Positions 43,381 to 56,606 of a DNA stretch of 64,000 bases are shown here, one piece after another. This DNA is from Liolophura sinensis (lineage: Eukaryota; Mollusca; Polyplacophora; Chitonida; Chitonidae): contig NC_088300.1 in NCBI RefSeq assembly GCF_032854445.1, positions 37,166,458 to 37,230,457 on the forward strand. Reading direction: 5' to 3'. The position numbers and the translations under genes were made by a program. Position 1 is the first letter of the stretch; every line of letters starts with the position of its first letter. The notes beneath the pieces are model-generated. The model worked only from the letters and a program-made list of their open reading frames with translations. It had not been told where the DNA came from and ran no database searches.

Positions 43381-44132
43381 CTGAGTGAAATATTCTTGAC
43401 GATGGTGTAAAACACCAGTCAAATAAATAAATACATAAATTAGCTCTGTTGACATATCATGTGGTCATATCACATAAAGGGTGTGTGTTTCAAAGTGTGC
43501 TAACAGTGGTAAGGATAAATTTGATAATGCATGATGACATTTCAAGGTTAAAGCAAAATGTGTTAATGTGACATTTTTTGATCCCATTTGTTCAGCAGGA
43601 GCTTGAGCCATTGTGATGTTGAAAAGTGAGTGTTGCAGCATGCATTGTCAATGGTGTTACAATTTAATATTTTCTACTGTTATTATGGTTAGCCCTGATA
43701 GGAACGTTGTATTTTGAGTCTTAAAATCAATACAGTGTTGTCATGGCCCTGCTACATGGCTTGATTGTGTGGATCTTCTGTATGCTGATTTCAAGAGAGC
43801 ACCGCGATATGTACATTTACATTTATCTATGAAATATATTGATTAATTGCCTGGTGACGTACTGTGTACGCATGAACTTTGTAGATAAAAATGAAAAGTA
43901 GATAATATATGTTACCGGTTTGTAGTGATAAATTTGTGAACATTGCTTATTGCACTGTTCTTTTCAGAATTTGACTGGCAAGACGTTGAAAATTCTCAGC
44001 ATATGTTTTATTTTATTTAAGTATTTGATTGGTGTTTTACACTATACTCAAGAATATTTCACTTATATGACAGCAGCCAGCATTATGGTAGGAAACCTAC
44101 GACCATCCCCATTGTTGCTGACAGACCCTCAG
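43381..44132. repeat. Two further SINE fragments (family 1), opposite orientations
   Basis: The first, 43381-43441 (plus strand), is a tail only, with GTGAAATATTCTTGACGATG. The second, 44015-44132 (minus strand), has TTGATTGGTGTTTTACACTA, CAGCAGCCAGCATTATGGTA and a truncated body. The DNA between them is unassigned. Confidence 0.75.
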
Positions 44133-44963
44133 TACATGTAGTTTTAACTCTGCATGTGTGTTTTTCAATAGGAACAAAAGAGCACTACAGTGCCAATATT
44201 AATTTTGCTTATACGCATACACCATTACAAAGATAGTATTCCAATATGTCCACTGTGCACTTAAGTGTCTTTTAGCCAATGGAGATAAAATCAAAAAATG
44301 TATTTGAACAGAAAAATTCAAAATATTAACAGAAACCACCATTCTACACTTCAGTGGTACTTGACATGATGTAAATTTGTGAAATGAATGTGTATGGTCA
44401 GATGTATTGGATGAAGAAAGGAGGACGGCAAAGAATGCTCTTTTTTCTTCTACAGTCTCACCCCAAATTTTTTTTCCTTCATCATGGAGTGATGTATGCT
44501 GGACAATGGTCAAGGGTGAGGCAGTTGTTTTCAGACTCATTTTCCATATCTAAGTTTCTTAGAATGGGGAGAATTAACATGTTAGACATGATAGAATGGA
44601 AATATATATATATATAATCTAGGACACAGTACTGCAATGGTACTACTGTTGATCTACAGTGTGTAATAAGATATCTGGTATGTGTATTTGGATTTGTTAA
44701 AACTTGAAAATCCAGGTAAAACATACTACATGTATGTAAAGTATGTCCTGAGGAAAGAGTTTTCTGGCTGATTTTCAGGCCTTGGCGAGTCAGCTACTAT
44801 GTTAACGGAACACCAGACCATACACGTATATATATATATATATATAAAGTACAAATACATGAAGTTTAAAAATGGTAAATTTTTATTTTTTTGGTAACCA
44901 AACTATCAAAGTTCAAGGTATACAAAATTGTGTAATTTTAAATATTAAAAGCACCTCCAAGTT
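44133..44963. other. Unassigned, with short AT microsatellites
   Basis: Short (AT)n runs near 44600 and 44830. No gene was recognised. Confidence 0.3.
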
Positions 44964-45259
44964 AAACCAACCTGGCAGGCATGAGTTGTTTCTGTATTTT
45001 AAACCAACCTGGCAGGCATGAGTTGTTTCTGTATTTTAAACCAACCTGGCAGGCATGAGTTGTTTCTGTATTTTAAACCAACCTGGCAGGCATGAGTTGT
45101 TTCTGTATTTTAAACCAAACTGGCAGGCATGAGTTGTTTCTGTATTTTAAACCAACCTGGCAGGCATGAGTTGTTTCTGTATTTTAAACCAACCTGGCAG
45201 GCATGAGTTGTTTCTGTATTTTAAACCAACCTGGCAGGCATAAGTTATCTCAATATTAA
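44964..45259. repeat. Eight tandem 37-bp units
   Basis: The unit is AAACCAACCTGGCAGGCATG followed by AGTTGTTTCTGTATTTT. Eight units fit exactly (8 x 37 = 296 bp). Most are identical; the fifth has CCAAACTGG and the last has diverged at its end. The likely cause is recent expansion by slippage or unequal exchange. It lies in the presumed first intron or upstream flank of SLC35B2. Confidence 0.93.
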
Positions 45260-45853
45260 AAACCAAGAACACACCCGATTACACTGATGTCACACAGGCA
45301 GTTTGATTTACAGGTCATTTAGGTCTGTTTGCAGCCCTCCTCTAAAATAACTAAGTATATGGGGTTTGTTGTCTTTACAGTGAGGAAGTGTGTCAGGTTT
45401 AAGACGGCTTATTCCTCCCTCCATCATGATAGTTAAGTGAAAAGTATTTGTGGTACAGTGGTAAACATAATTCAAATACATTCATGTATGTAAAGTACAT
45501 GTAGGATGACTTGCAATTCAAAACAACTGGGTCCAGTTGGACAAAGTTGGCTTACTAGTAACAATTATGTGGACAAATTTGAGATACCTTGGAATCGTGA
45601 ACATCTAGGGTTGAGCTGTGATGTCGCAGTGTCTCTGTCACATGACACGTTGCAGGTGATCCAGCTATGGGGAAAGTGTGCTCAACTATGCCTTAACACT
45701 CCTAGCTCAGTGCAACAGGTGACGACTGTGGAACTGGATGCTTTGGGTTGCAGAAAAGTAGAACATGTTCAACTCAGAGCAACCTGCTAAGTCAGCTCCA
45801 CGATCAATCTATGCCTGCATTAAGAATAAGTTTAGTGTGCTCTATAATTTACA
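45260..45853. other. Unassigned stretch upstream of the SLC35B2 start exon
   Basis: A 94-codon plus-strand open frame (45506-45790) is present, but it has no recognisable protein similarity and no splice context. Probably intronic. Confidence 0.25.
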
Positions 45854-46124
45854 GGGGCCTCCGTGGCTCAGTCGGTAAGCGCGCTAGCGCAGCGTAGCAT
45901 AATAACCCAGGAGTCTCTCACCAATGCGGTCGCTGTGAGTTTAAGTCCAGCTCATGCTGGCTTCCTCTCCGGCCATATGTGGGAAGGTCTGCCAGTAACC
46001 TGTAGGTGGTCGTGGGTTTGCCCCGGGCTTTGCCCGGTTTCCTCCCACCATAATGCTGGCCACCGTCGTATAAGTGAAATATTCTTGATTACGGCGTAAA
46101 ACACCAATCAAATAAATAAATAAA
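45854..46124 (+). repeat. Full-length SINE (family 1) next to the SLC35B2 start exon
   Basis: Complete head (GGGGCCTCCGTGGCTCAGTC), body and (AAAT)n tail. The short flanking repeat TATAATTT is at 45843-45850 and 46125-46132. Its end is only 35 bp from the acceptor of the exon that starts at 46160. Confidence 0.92.
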
Positions 46125-46166
46125 TATAATTTCCATATCCTGTTCATAAATGGTTGCAGGTATGTG

Positions 46167-48232
46167 ATGGCTTATCGGCTTCTTGTCATTACCTCGGCTG
46201 TGATAGCTTACCTGTCCACACCTGTCAAGGCAGAAACCAGCCAATCCACTGAAGCTACCCAGCAGTCCTCTCTTGTCATGATATTTGGATCTTGGTCAGA
46301 CTTTTGGCTGCTTCGTCTCATGCTGAATCTTCTGGGTTATGCTACTGTGGTAGTGCCGGCAGCTTTACTCATACGACACCTCAAGAAAATTAAATACAAC
46401 GAAACAGCGGGTGAGTTCTATTCACGTCAGTTTTAAAATTACTGTCTGTGGACTTAAATTTTGTCTAAATGAAAAATTTCTCCTGATTCTGAGAGTATAG
46501 TATATATACAGTATATTTATAAATATTCTTTTCAGGTTTATTTGGAAGGTAGAAAGATATCCAATTAGGGTTCGGACGTTTAGCTTTTTAGGGGTGACTT
46601 TTTAGGGTGTAGTCAGTATATTTAAATGCTTCAGAAGAGTTAAAGTTCAATAGCTTACATATCAGGTATGTTTCAAGATGCAGGTGTTCAGGTCATTTGG
46701 GTTTCTGGTAGTTACCTCCATCCAGCAGTATTACCACTTTCCGATGTGACTGTTGTTTAATGTCATACTCAAGATTTTTTTCACGCACACAGTGGCGACA
46801 GTTTTATGGGTGGAAACCGCAGTGCCCGGCGGGGTTACCCAGTTACTGACGACACATCGGGGTACTCTCCCACATGTGACATACAGATACAATATACAGC
46901 CTTTGGTGGAAGAAATGAGGCCCTCAGTGAATACAAGACTGCACGAATGGCCACAGATGATTTTGGTTTCCTCCACCTATAAAACTGACTGACAATGTGG
47001 AAGTGAGAATTTCTTTTTATTAAGTATAGCGTTAAACAGCAGTGAAATAAATAAATGAATGATATGCCTCATAAGTATTTAATTTAAGCTGTAATAGTTG
47101 TTGTTGTGTTTGTTCAGGGCCTGGCTTCCTGCCTAACCTGGTGAAGCTGTGTGTGTTTGGGAAGGACCACGAGAAGGCAGCGGTTGTGGAGGAGACTTCT
47201 AAAGCTGCTGAGTCTAACCCCACAGAGAGGAGTCTCTGGCACAGCTTTCTTCTGCTCGTCGTCTGTTTTGTGGGACTCCAGACCTCCTACTTAACATGGG
47301 GAGTTCTGCAGGAGCGCATCATGACCACAGAGTATGGGAAAACAGACCTGTATCCAGGAGAAAAGTTCACAAACTCACAGTTTTTGGTGTTCATGAACAG
47401 AATTCTAGCATTTGTCTTGGCACTGTTTGTGATAATTCTTCGTCACCAGCCGAAGCACACAGCTCCGCTGTACAAATACTCCTACAGTTCCTTCTCCAAC
47501 ATAATGAGCAGCTGGTGTCAGTACGAGGCCCTGAAATTTGTCAGCTTCCCAACGCAAGTCCTTGCCAAAGCTTCAAAGATCATTCCCGTGATGCTTATGG
47601 GGAAAGTTATCTCCAAGAAATCCTACGAATATTATGAGTATTTGACAGCGGCCATGATATCTATGGGGGTTAGCCTCTTCCTGCTCACAAGCGGAGACGT
47701 GACCAAGAAAAACGACAATGTCACCACACTTTCAGGAGTCATGCTGTTGCTAGGCTACATGATTTTTGACAGTTTCACGTCAAACTGGCAAGGAGAGCTG
47801 TTCAAGTCCTACAAGATGTCGTCCATCCAGATGATGGCTGGCGTGAACCTCTTCTCGTGTCTTTTCACCATGACGTCATTGTTGGAGCAGGGCGGGTTCT
47901 TCGAGTCGGTCGTCTTCATGGGGAGGCACCCAAGTATTGTTCTAGAGATCTGCATCTTAAGCGTGTGTTCAGCCACTGGCCAGCTGTTCATCTTTTACAC
48001 CATCTCCCAGTTTGGCCCAGTCACCTTCACCATCATGATGACAGTCAGGCAGGGGTTGGCCATCTTCCTCTCCTGCATCATTTACCATCATCCAATGACA
48101 GTTGCTGGCTTCGTTGGCGTGCTCATTGTTTTTGCAGCAATGTTTTTGCGGATTTACGCCGGGCAAAAGAAGAGGAGGATCAATGCAGCCTTGAAGGCTG
48201 CTGCTGCTGCAGATAATGTGTCAAAAGTTTAA
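46167..48232 (+). CDS. SLC35B2: PAPS transporter 1 (SLC35B2/PAPST1), Golgi
   Basis: Nucleotide-sugar-transporter-family antiporter that moves 3'-phosphoadenosine 5'-phosphosulfate (PAPS) from cytosol into the Golgi for sulfation of glycans and proteins; it is the Drosophila slalom orthologue. Coding exons are 46167-46410 (donor GTGAGT) and 47118-48232 (acceptor TGTTCAG), joined in phase 1 as a Gly codon. The product is 452 aa; human is 432. The exon begins at 46160 after TTGCAG, and the first in-frame ATG is 46167. The N-terminus [17 protein letters not shown] is hydrophobic, followed by a Ser/Thr/Gln-rich loop and [15 protein letters not shown]. Family landmarks are [112 protein letters not shown] and [17 protein letters not shown]. 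About ten membrane segments are expected. It ends in a basic, Ala-rich tail and KV. It sits between the minus-strand PRORP and PSMA6. Confidence 0.97.
46738..47060 (-). repeat. Eroded repeat in the SLC35B2 intron
   Basis: Traces of a SINE-like tail (AATGTCATACTCAAGATTTT near 46760) and body (GGTGGAAACCGCAGTGCCCG), plus a GCGTTAAACAGCAGTGAAAT tail near 47025. The parts are too diverged to separate. Confidence 0.4.
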
Positions 48233-48560
48233 TGTGTTACTGAAATGTTACCCTGAGATTTACATAACCTTCTTAATGTAAGTATGTGTATTGGTATGTG
48301 AGTGCAGATGCATGTAAAAACACTGAATACAGTGATTCACCATACTTGTGTATGTGAGCACATGTACATCTTTTTAAACCATATTCAAACAATTTACTCT
48401 ACAGGTCTTTTTCAGGTAAATCTGTGTAATCAGACAGCTCCTGTAGTTGCAACATTTCCACAAGTTGTCATTAGACTGATCAACTTGTGGAAACAATATT
48501 ACGTGATATGCATGTACAAAGTAACCACAATGGGTGGGATAAAGTACTACTGGATGTTTA

Positions 48561-48566
48561 AATAAA
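48561..48566 (+). terminator. Candidate SLC35B2 poly(A) signal AATAAA
   Basis: First AATAAA noticed after the stop at 48232, giving a 3' UTR of about 330 nt. Confidence 0.45.
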
Positions 48567-51500
48567 TTTCATGTATATTGGTATTGCATAATACCGAAAT
48601 AATTCTTTTGCCAAATGAGGAAATATGTTGTTTTTACAATATTCTAATGAATTAAGATATTCTCATGGTTTGAAGGTGCCCATGGGGCATTGGAGACGCA
48701 TTCTGGGTGATGTGGGCTCGGACCATTATTCCTTGACAAGTGGGGTCACATTTTTGAATCTCACTCTTGATAGCTCATAGAAGACTGGTACTAGATTGGC
48801 ATGTACCACACACTTAATCATTTATACAATGCTTGTCCACATTTATTTGCTGGTAGAATCTTTTTTTATTATGAAAATGTATATGAAAACTAACTTGTTT
48901 GAAATTGGGTTTAAATTTACAAATTTAATGAATTTGATGTGCTGAATACCTGTAGCAAATCAAAATACATGTACTTGGTAGTATTTATATGACATAAAAT
49001 TATGAAAAGTTGTAAAAAATATTTCAGGCTATTTTGAGCTATGTGGCTCACAGCACATGTGGACTACGAATAATATGTGTACATGTATTTTGTCAATAAT
49101 ATGATCAGTGTCATGTGATTTACAAATACATAAAGACACATACATAATTATGTACCAGCGTTGAAAGAAATATTGTATATGTGAATGTAATAATTTTGAG
49201 ACCTCGAGGGACAAGTTTGATCATTGGGATTCTTAAGACTTGTTTGTCTTACTCCACCAAAATTTCCGTGGGTCCGTCCTTTCGTCTGTCACACCTGATC
49301 TTCTTAACAATTAAGATAGATTTAATGGTTTTAAGCCAGTGAGATTCATAAATTTGCATGTATATATACCAGGACTTGAGGTCAGTGAGATGATCATTGG
49401 CATTGATTTGCATCAGTCTCCATAATCCGTGCAGTATGGTTGAGACACCTGGGACTGTTTGTATGTCACACCTTACTTTCTAAGCATGAATGTTAACATG
49501 TTAGGACCTAGCTACTATGAATGGTACATGTCAGTTGTCTGACATATTGCCCAAGAGGAACCTGTTAATTACTGAGCTTGTTCAAGTACAGTGTGTAATA
49601 TTTTTTACAAACAATTAAATAATTTGAAGAGTGTAGAAAGTGCCAGTTGTAGTACACATCTGTATGGATACCATACTCTTCATGTATGTAAAAAGTTTCA
49701 GTTACAAGTGAAGGGAATATTTAAATCGGTATGGTAAATAGGTGTTGTTATGTGTGTATCGATTGTATATTTGACGATTTCTTTGTGAAGAATGCTCTGG
49801 TCTGTTACATTTACTTTTCACCCAAATGTATACTCATTCTCTTAAAAATGTACTTACATGTTGTTAAGTTTTAAAATTTTGTGCATGTTGAAATTTTAAG
49901 CTGAGATTTTGAACCAGAAAGCCTGTCTGTTAACAATTCTGATGTAACGTAATTGTACTTGAAACAGACATGGTAGATTATATACATGTACACATTTACT
50001 TACTGTCATTTGACACGTAATTGTACTCATCAAACACATTTATGTCATTTATATACTCAGATGAGTTGATTACCTTTTCCAGCACATAATCATGTCCTCG
50101 CCCAGACATGAGTTTACAACATTTTTTTGTGATCTTTGATGTATAAAGGAGGTTGTTGGTGAGCCTTTTTGGTAAGTCTTTTAAATAATGTAAATCCCTT
50201 ATTTCTAGCATTAATAAGCAGAAATCAACAGAAATATTGTTATAAACTAATGACAGCAAGCCACTGACAGCTGAAGACCGGGTCAGCTATGTACATCATA
50301 ACTCTGTGTTAGACCAAGTTCAATACCAGCATTATGTCAATTTGTGTAAAATGGACTTGGCAGTGGAATGTGCACATTAGTATCGTATATTTCATCTTTA
50401 TGGTCATGGTTTCTTATTCATTTATGTCAATTTCAACTTTGTAGCTATCACTTAAACAGCTGAATAACCAAGCAGCAGATATTAGAGTAAGAAATGTGTC
50501 AAATTTTAAAATGAAGAACTTTGTGTCAAAGTCTTGCTTTCTGTGTATTATATACATACATTTTACATGCCTTATTTACTTGATACCTGAAAATAATGCC
50601 AGATATACATTGTACATTAAGAGGTGAAGTACATGTATTAATGACTCATCAATTGATTTCAGAACAAATCATTACAATGATAACAGTCTCAGGGCACTTA
50701 CGACTATGCGGAAGCACCGGTTTCGCCAGCCCATAAGGACCAATCACATAACAATAATGACGATTAACGTCACATGATTGGCTACGCTAGGCTGACAACA
50801 CATTTGCACATAATTGTAAGCGCGAATAATGAAACCAACGCAGCGAAAAATACGGGAGGCTGTATGACTTTGTGAAGCTGTAAATGGAAGGGTACAGTCA
50901 AATTTAGACAAAATTCCTTCTTGTACGGGATGTGCCAAAAAGTACCAAGTAATGAACAGGTTGTGATAGGTGATTGGTTAATCAAGGCCTAACTTATACA
51001 GCACATATATTCATTTTCTAAACACCAAAGTATAAGAATCAAAAACTTGTGGCACTACAGAAGAGGAATTGACCCTGGGTACTGGAAGGAAATCCCTTTG
51101 ATTGAATGTTGAAGTGCTTGAAGGAGAGAAAGACGGTGAACATGTAGACCTGTGTCTGCAAGGTGTATAGAGTATCACAAGTGCGTATGCAGATCTTGGT
51201 GCATTTAAAGCCATATGGTGTTAAGATCACTGAAGATTGATTCAAATTTTGATGAGAAATTGGGCTAGTGTACAGTTGTCATTATATAAAATTTGTTGGG
51301 GAAATATCAATTAAGTATAAATGTAATCACAGGATTTTTTCGTCTGTGTTAATTGCACACCCTTCGTTGGTCTTTTTTCTTCTTTTTATTACGTGTGCAG
51401 ATGGAAAGAGTTCAACTGATCTTAAACCCATGGCATACGTGGTTCATTTATTTGCTATCAATATTTATTTTTTGTTAGGTTTTGATGTTTTTATTTATTT

Positions 51501-52593
51501 TGTATCATAGCTAAACATTTTATTCATTTATTTATTTTTTTTTTTTTTGATCACATTTTTGTAAACGAAATCTGTCCAATTTGAATGATCTATGTGTCTT
51601 TGAACCATGCAATAATGTACATTCTGGTATTTTCGAAATATCCAGCGAGAACATTCAAAATGCCCCCTTTGTTTTCTAATCTCACTACAAGATTTCTGCA
51701 TTATTTTGTCTCGGGATGTCTAAAACTAAATATTCCTGTGTAACAGGCGTGTTAAAAAATATGAGGTTGAGATACATTTACATTTGATATCAGCTGTTGA
51801 ACTCGCCTTTTTTCCTTGTCATATTTTTCTTGAGAATAGGTTGATCCAATTTGTTTTTTCATAACACCTGTGGTAAAATACATGTATAACAAATATGGTT
51901 TTAAACCAGCATTAGAATTAAACAAGATAACATAATTATAACTACTGTGGGAAGGTGGCTGTTTTACTTTCATTATGTATGGGTTAATATATATATAAAT
52001 GTACTCTTATTATCTCACATGTACATGCAGTTGAGGGATGCATTTTGTTTAAAGCAGTATTTGTGCAGTGTTATGTTAGAATAGTTAAAAAGCCTGATTT
52101 GAAATGCTGATTTCACATTTATTCACACAGTGTCTGTGTACATGTAATTTTAGCTCTCAAAAGTTACCTCATTGCAGTTCATTCTTTCTGCTTTCTTAAT
52201 CATTTGATTGCTGTTTTTTTCTATAATTTAGCAGCACACTAAAGCATTATACCAAAATATTGAGCTTACGTTGTATACACATGTACTACACCAAAGAAGT
52301 ACTGCCAGTTTAACCTTTACTGAACAGCATTTGCATTCATGTTTTTTCTTGATGGGTAAGAAAAGTTAGTGACAAAGCTTTAATTTCTCACAAGTAAATT
52401 GGAATTTCAGTAACAACATGCTGGTGACCTTGGGACTGCCAGAATTTGATAACTTTGCAGTCATCTTGTGTCAGGAAGTTACTCATGATCTAGTGAATGT
52501 CCACAGATTGGATGTTAGTTTTACTTGAACAGGTCTTGGAAGCCGTACTGGTATTGCGCACAATGTGCCTTATTTAACTGTGAAGTCTCACAG
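48567..52593. other. Gene-poor interval, no features recognised
   Basis: About 4 kb of AT-rich DNA with scattered TACATGTA words and a T-rich tract near 51520-51550. I found no exon with matching splice sites and no repeat family I can name. Confidence 0.35.
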
Positions 52594-53170
52594 ATGTAAG
52601 TGCATAGATATTATCTGTGCTTTATTTTCATTCATTTATGGAGGTGCATTGATGTTATCTGTGCTTTATTTTCATTCACTTGCAGATGTGCATTGATATT
52701 ATCTGTGCTTTACAACCCTACACTTGTGGAGGTGCATAGATATTATCTGTGCCCTACACATCTACACTTGTGGAGGTGCATAGATATTATCTGTGCTCTA
52801 CATCCCTACACTTGTGGTGGTGCAAAGATATTATCTGTGCTTCATTTCCCTGTGGAAGCGAAGATTGTGCTTTATTTCCCTACACTTGTGGAGGTGTGAA
52901 AATATTACCTGTGCTTTATTTCCCTGTGGAGGTGAAGATATTATCTGTGCTTTTTTCCCCTTCAATTATGGAGGTGCACAGATAATGGCTGTGCCTTATT
53001 ACTGGGTGGAAGTGCACAGATAATACCTTTTCTTTATTTTCCCATTTTTGCAGAGGTGCATGGACATTACCTTTGCTTTATTTTCCTGCAGAAGTGCACA
53101 GATATTATCTGTGCTATATTTCCCAAACTTCCTATTTTTCCCTATATTTCCCTATCGTGGAGGTGCGTGG
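52594..53170. repeat. Degenerate tandem repeat, unit ~45 bp
   Basis: The unit resembles GAGGTGCATAGATATTATCT then GTGCTTTATTTCCCTACACTTGTG. About 12 copies of variable length, more uniform in the middle (52700-52840). Open frames through it are repeat artefacts. Confidence 0.85.
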
Positions 53171-53610
53171 ATCGGATCTGAGTCTATTCTGTGTGGAATG
53201 TAACCTACATTGAGGTAAAACTGCTCTGCGAACAAAAGGAATATCCTATATTTTTGACGCCATGATAGAGACAAAGATCAATGACACATTACGAACAGTT
53301 TATTTTTATGTTTTCATTTAATGGATGTATTAAGCTGCGGGCTGTGTATATGAAATAAAAAAGGTCTAAATTTATCATCTTAGTTTTCATGACATTTTTC
53401 TTATGCCAACAAAACTGCTTGGGAAGGCATGGTTGATGTGGATTTACATGTATAACATTGTCATGAGGTTGGGTTCAGCCTGCATGCGAGATATGTTCCC
53501 ATATCAAGTTGTTACTTGCAGCATTTCGCAGTGACTCTTTCCTCGAAAGTGTTTGTTCACCATGGTGCTGATAAAACCTTATCTTGACATCAAACATGAG
53601 CCTACATGTA

Positions 53611-53873
53611 TTTTTTTATTTGATTGGTGTTTTATGCCATACTCAAGAATATTTTACTTATACAACGGCGGCCAGCATCATGGTGGGAGGAAACGGGGCA
53701 GAGCCCGATGGAAACCCACGACCATCCGCAGGTGGCTGGCAGATATTCCCACGTACGGCTGGAGAGGAAGCGCGCATAAGCTGGACTTGAACTCATAGCG
53801 GTTGCATTGGTGAGAGACTCCTGGCTCATGACTGCACTAGTGCATTTACCAACTGAGTCACGGAGACCCCTGT
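53611..53873 (-). repeat. Full-length SINE (family 1), minus strand, with TSD
   Basis: Plus-strand reading from TTTTTTTATTTGATTGGTGT to the reversed head CTGAGTCACGGAGACCCC. The direct repeat CTACATGTA flanks it at 53602-53610 and 53874-53882. Confidence 0.9.
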
Positions 53874-54147
53874 CTACATGTACACCAGTAGTTCTAATGC
53901 CAGACTTTAATAGGCCAGGGTTTTACCACAACAGGTATTTAGGTAAAACTGGTGGCTTACGCTGGTTTCTTTTTCCCAGTAATTTAACCACCTTCAGATA
54001 CATGCAAAGTTGTTGTGTACAGCATCAAACTCCAGTTTAATAGGTATTTAATGAACCGGAGTTCATGAGGACAGTATATACAACTACATGTACAGTAACT
54101 TTGGTTTATACAAAATCGGTCATGATCATATGTTTTTCTCTACCAAA

Positions 54148-54228
54148 CTGCTGGCTGCAATCGTGTATTAAGTGAAATATTCTTGAATATGGCATAAAAC
54201 TCCAGTCCAATGAATACATAAATAAAAT
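54148..54228 (+). repeat. SINE 3' fragment (family 1)
   Basis: Contains GCTGGCTGCAATCGTGTATT, AGTGAAATATTCTTGAATAT and a diverged tail. Confidence 0.75.
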
Positions 54229-55019
54229 CTGTCACTCAGCTTCAGAATGTTGCCATCAGTAATTACAGACATTAACCTGGGAAAAGACGTGTTTACAAAC
54301 AACATTGTAAAAAGCTGATATGACTGAATGTTTCTTCACTACATACCATAGATACCGTACCTCTGCTATTGATAAATTACAGGACTGACAGCTACAGTCA
54401 TGCTCTATAGAGAAATGCTGAGGGCTCCAAATTCCAAAACAAGGCATATTGCTGTCTATAGTTGCAGGGTGAGACTCCTAGTGTGGAACATAAATATTAG
54501 CAACATATGCAAACAGTGCTACAGAATTGCTGTATACTTTAATAGACAATGCAAGGTATTGGCTTTATTGAAAAGGGCAGAGTTAATGAACAGTTAAGGC
54601 CCTTACTATTTCTCTGCATTGTATTCTCGGGGTTAGTGAAGATTGTCAGCTTCACTCTGTAGCTCTGCGTCCATTAGCACACCACAGGAGAATTACAGTA
54701 CCCTGTACATACCAAGCAATCAGGCTAGGATTGAGGTTGAAGATTCCTGGACACCACTGCTGCATGTATATACCCAGTATCAAAGGTTGCCTTCAACTGG
54801 CAGAGAGATGTTGAATCTTTCAGCCATGTTAAGATTTCTACATTCAACCATTAACACGTTGCCAAGACATTATGTTGGTGGGCCAGGTTTACCCAAGTGG
54901 ATAAATGAAGAGCTAGAATTTGATCAGTTTGATTGTTGCCTTATGCCATAACCAACAATTTATCACATATCAGTCAGTTTTCTGGTGAATGAAACCAAAA
55001 TATCCCAAGGTAAACCACT

Positions 55020-55235
55020 GACCTTTGGCAAACTACTGAGGAACATTCCCATGTGTGAATGGATGTGCACACCATATTGGTGGGAGACAAGTCGTGTCGA
55101 CCACTTCATGTCACACAGAACCCTCAGAGATCGGGGGAAATCTTCAAATTCCCTATCCAAGGTCAGGATTGAACCCATGCCTTGTGTTTCCTAGAGACTG
55201 AAAGGTAAGCAGTTTAACCACTCTGCCATGACAGG
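55020..55235 (-). repeat. Probable old tRNA-derived repeat, minus strand
   Basis: On the minus strand, GCCTGTCATGGCAGAGTGGT then TAAACTGCTTACC and GGGTTCAATCCTGAC look like the A- and B-boxes of a tRNA-Ser/Leu-type head. A body follows with CATGAAGTGGTCGACACG. A similar, weaker trace lies near 23560-23660. No target duplication was found. Confidence 0.5.
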
Positions 55236-55398
55236 CTCTCGGGAGGGATAGAATGCACTTACTTGAATAGCTGCCAGTAATAACAATTAACCAAAGCTGT
55301 GTGCTTCCTTAATTATTCTAACTGGTCACATGAAGATTACAGACTTTATAAGATCAAGTCAGATTCACATTAATATTACTTTATTTCAGTTGTGTTTT
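55236..55398. other. Flank of the 32-bp array
   Basis: Nothing recognised. Confidence 0.3.
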
Positions 55399-55950
55399 AC
55401 ATGTACATAAACTAGTAACAGTTACATATTACATGTACATAAACTAGTAATAGTTACAAATAACATGTACATAAACTAGTAACAGTTACATATTACATGT
55501 ACATAAACTAGTAACAGTTACAAATAACATGTACATAAACTAGTAACAGTTACAAATAACATGTACATAAACTAGTAACAGTTACATATTACATGTACAT
55601 AAAACTAGTAACAGTTACATATAACATGTACATAAACTAGTAACAGTTACATATTACATGTACATAAACTAGTAACAGTTACATATTACATGTACATAAA
55701 CTAGTAACAGTTACATATTACATGTACATAAACTAGTAACAGTTACATATTACATGTACATAAACTAGTAACAGTTACATATTACATGTACATAAACTAG
55801 TAACAGTTACATATTACATGTACATAAACTAGTAACAGTTACATATTACATGTACATAAACTAGTAACAGTTACAAATAACATGTACATAAACTAGTAAC
55901 AGTTACATATTACATGTACATAAACTAGTAACAGTTACATATCACATGTT
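55399..55950. repeat. 32-bp tandem repeat, about 17 copies
   Basis: The unit is ACATGTACATAAACTAGTAA followed by CAGTTACATATT. Copies are nearly identical apart from ATATT/AAATA variants at the unit end and one extra A. High uniformity suggests recent expansion. Confidence 0.95.
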
Positions 55951-56606
55951 CGTCAAATCTCCATGTTAAAAGCACCATTTGTAATATAAAAGAATTATGT
56001 TATTTCTCAACTACAAGCCATTACAAACAGATCCACAACAAGTTCCTGCTGGGTTAGAGCATTTGTCCGCTAAATGCAGGGAAACTGACCAAGTTCTGAT
56101 CGGCCATCTTTGTCCAGTCTTTTCTGTGACGTAACACTGACATTGCATGCGACTGGCTATCTACAAGGAGACACTCCTGTGATCTAATCAAGGAAACCTT
56201 GAAAACAATGTTATCTGACTGTTGTTAAACGCCACACTGAAGGATTTTTCACTAAATTGGTTTGAGGAAAGCTGGCAAAACAACTAAACATTGGCAAGTT
56301 ACTTACAAACTTTCCCTGTGAGACATACACATAGGCACACCCTGTCTCATACTCCTCACAGTGCATGCACCACTCTCTATGCTCTCTGTATATCACTGTA
56401 ACAACTAACAAATTTTGTACAGAAATCTCGATCAATGTTAAAGTAACTCGCATCATGGTGATGAAGCAGGAGGTGATGTCAGAAAACATAAATACTCCCT
56501 TATTTCTAATAATGCCTTATATACATGATACACATGCAATCTTCTAAAGTACGCACAATATGACTAGCCAATATGTGAAACTTATTGACATATGCTGACT
56601 AAATAG
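55951..56606. other. Unassigned between the 32-bp array and the hAT-like element
   Basis: A reversed SINE-like trace near 56218 (GACTGTTGTTAAACGCCACA) is all I see. Confidence 0.3.

Noticed and set aside
47296-48216. Other frames inside the SLC35B2 main exon
   Set aside because: They are shadows of a long conserved coding exon.
54643-54951. 102-codon plus-strand frame
   Set aside because: No similarity, no splice sites and unremarkable composition.
55399-55950. CRISPR-like array
   Set aside because: Units are contiguous with no unique spacers, and the genome is eukaryotic. The same reasoning applies to the arrays at 44964, 59037 and 61256.
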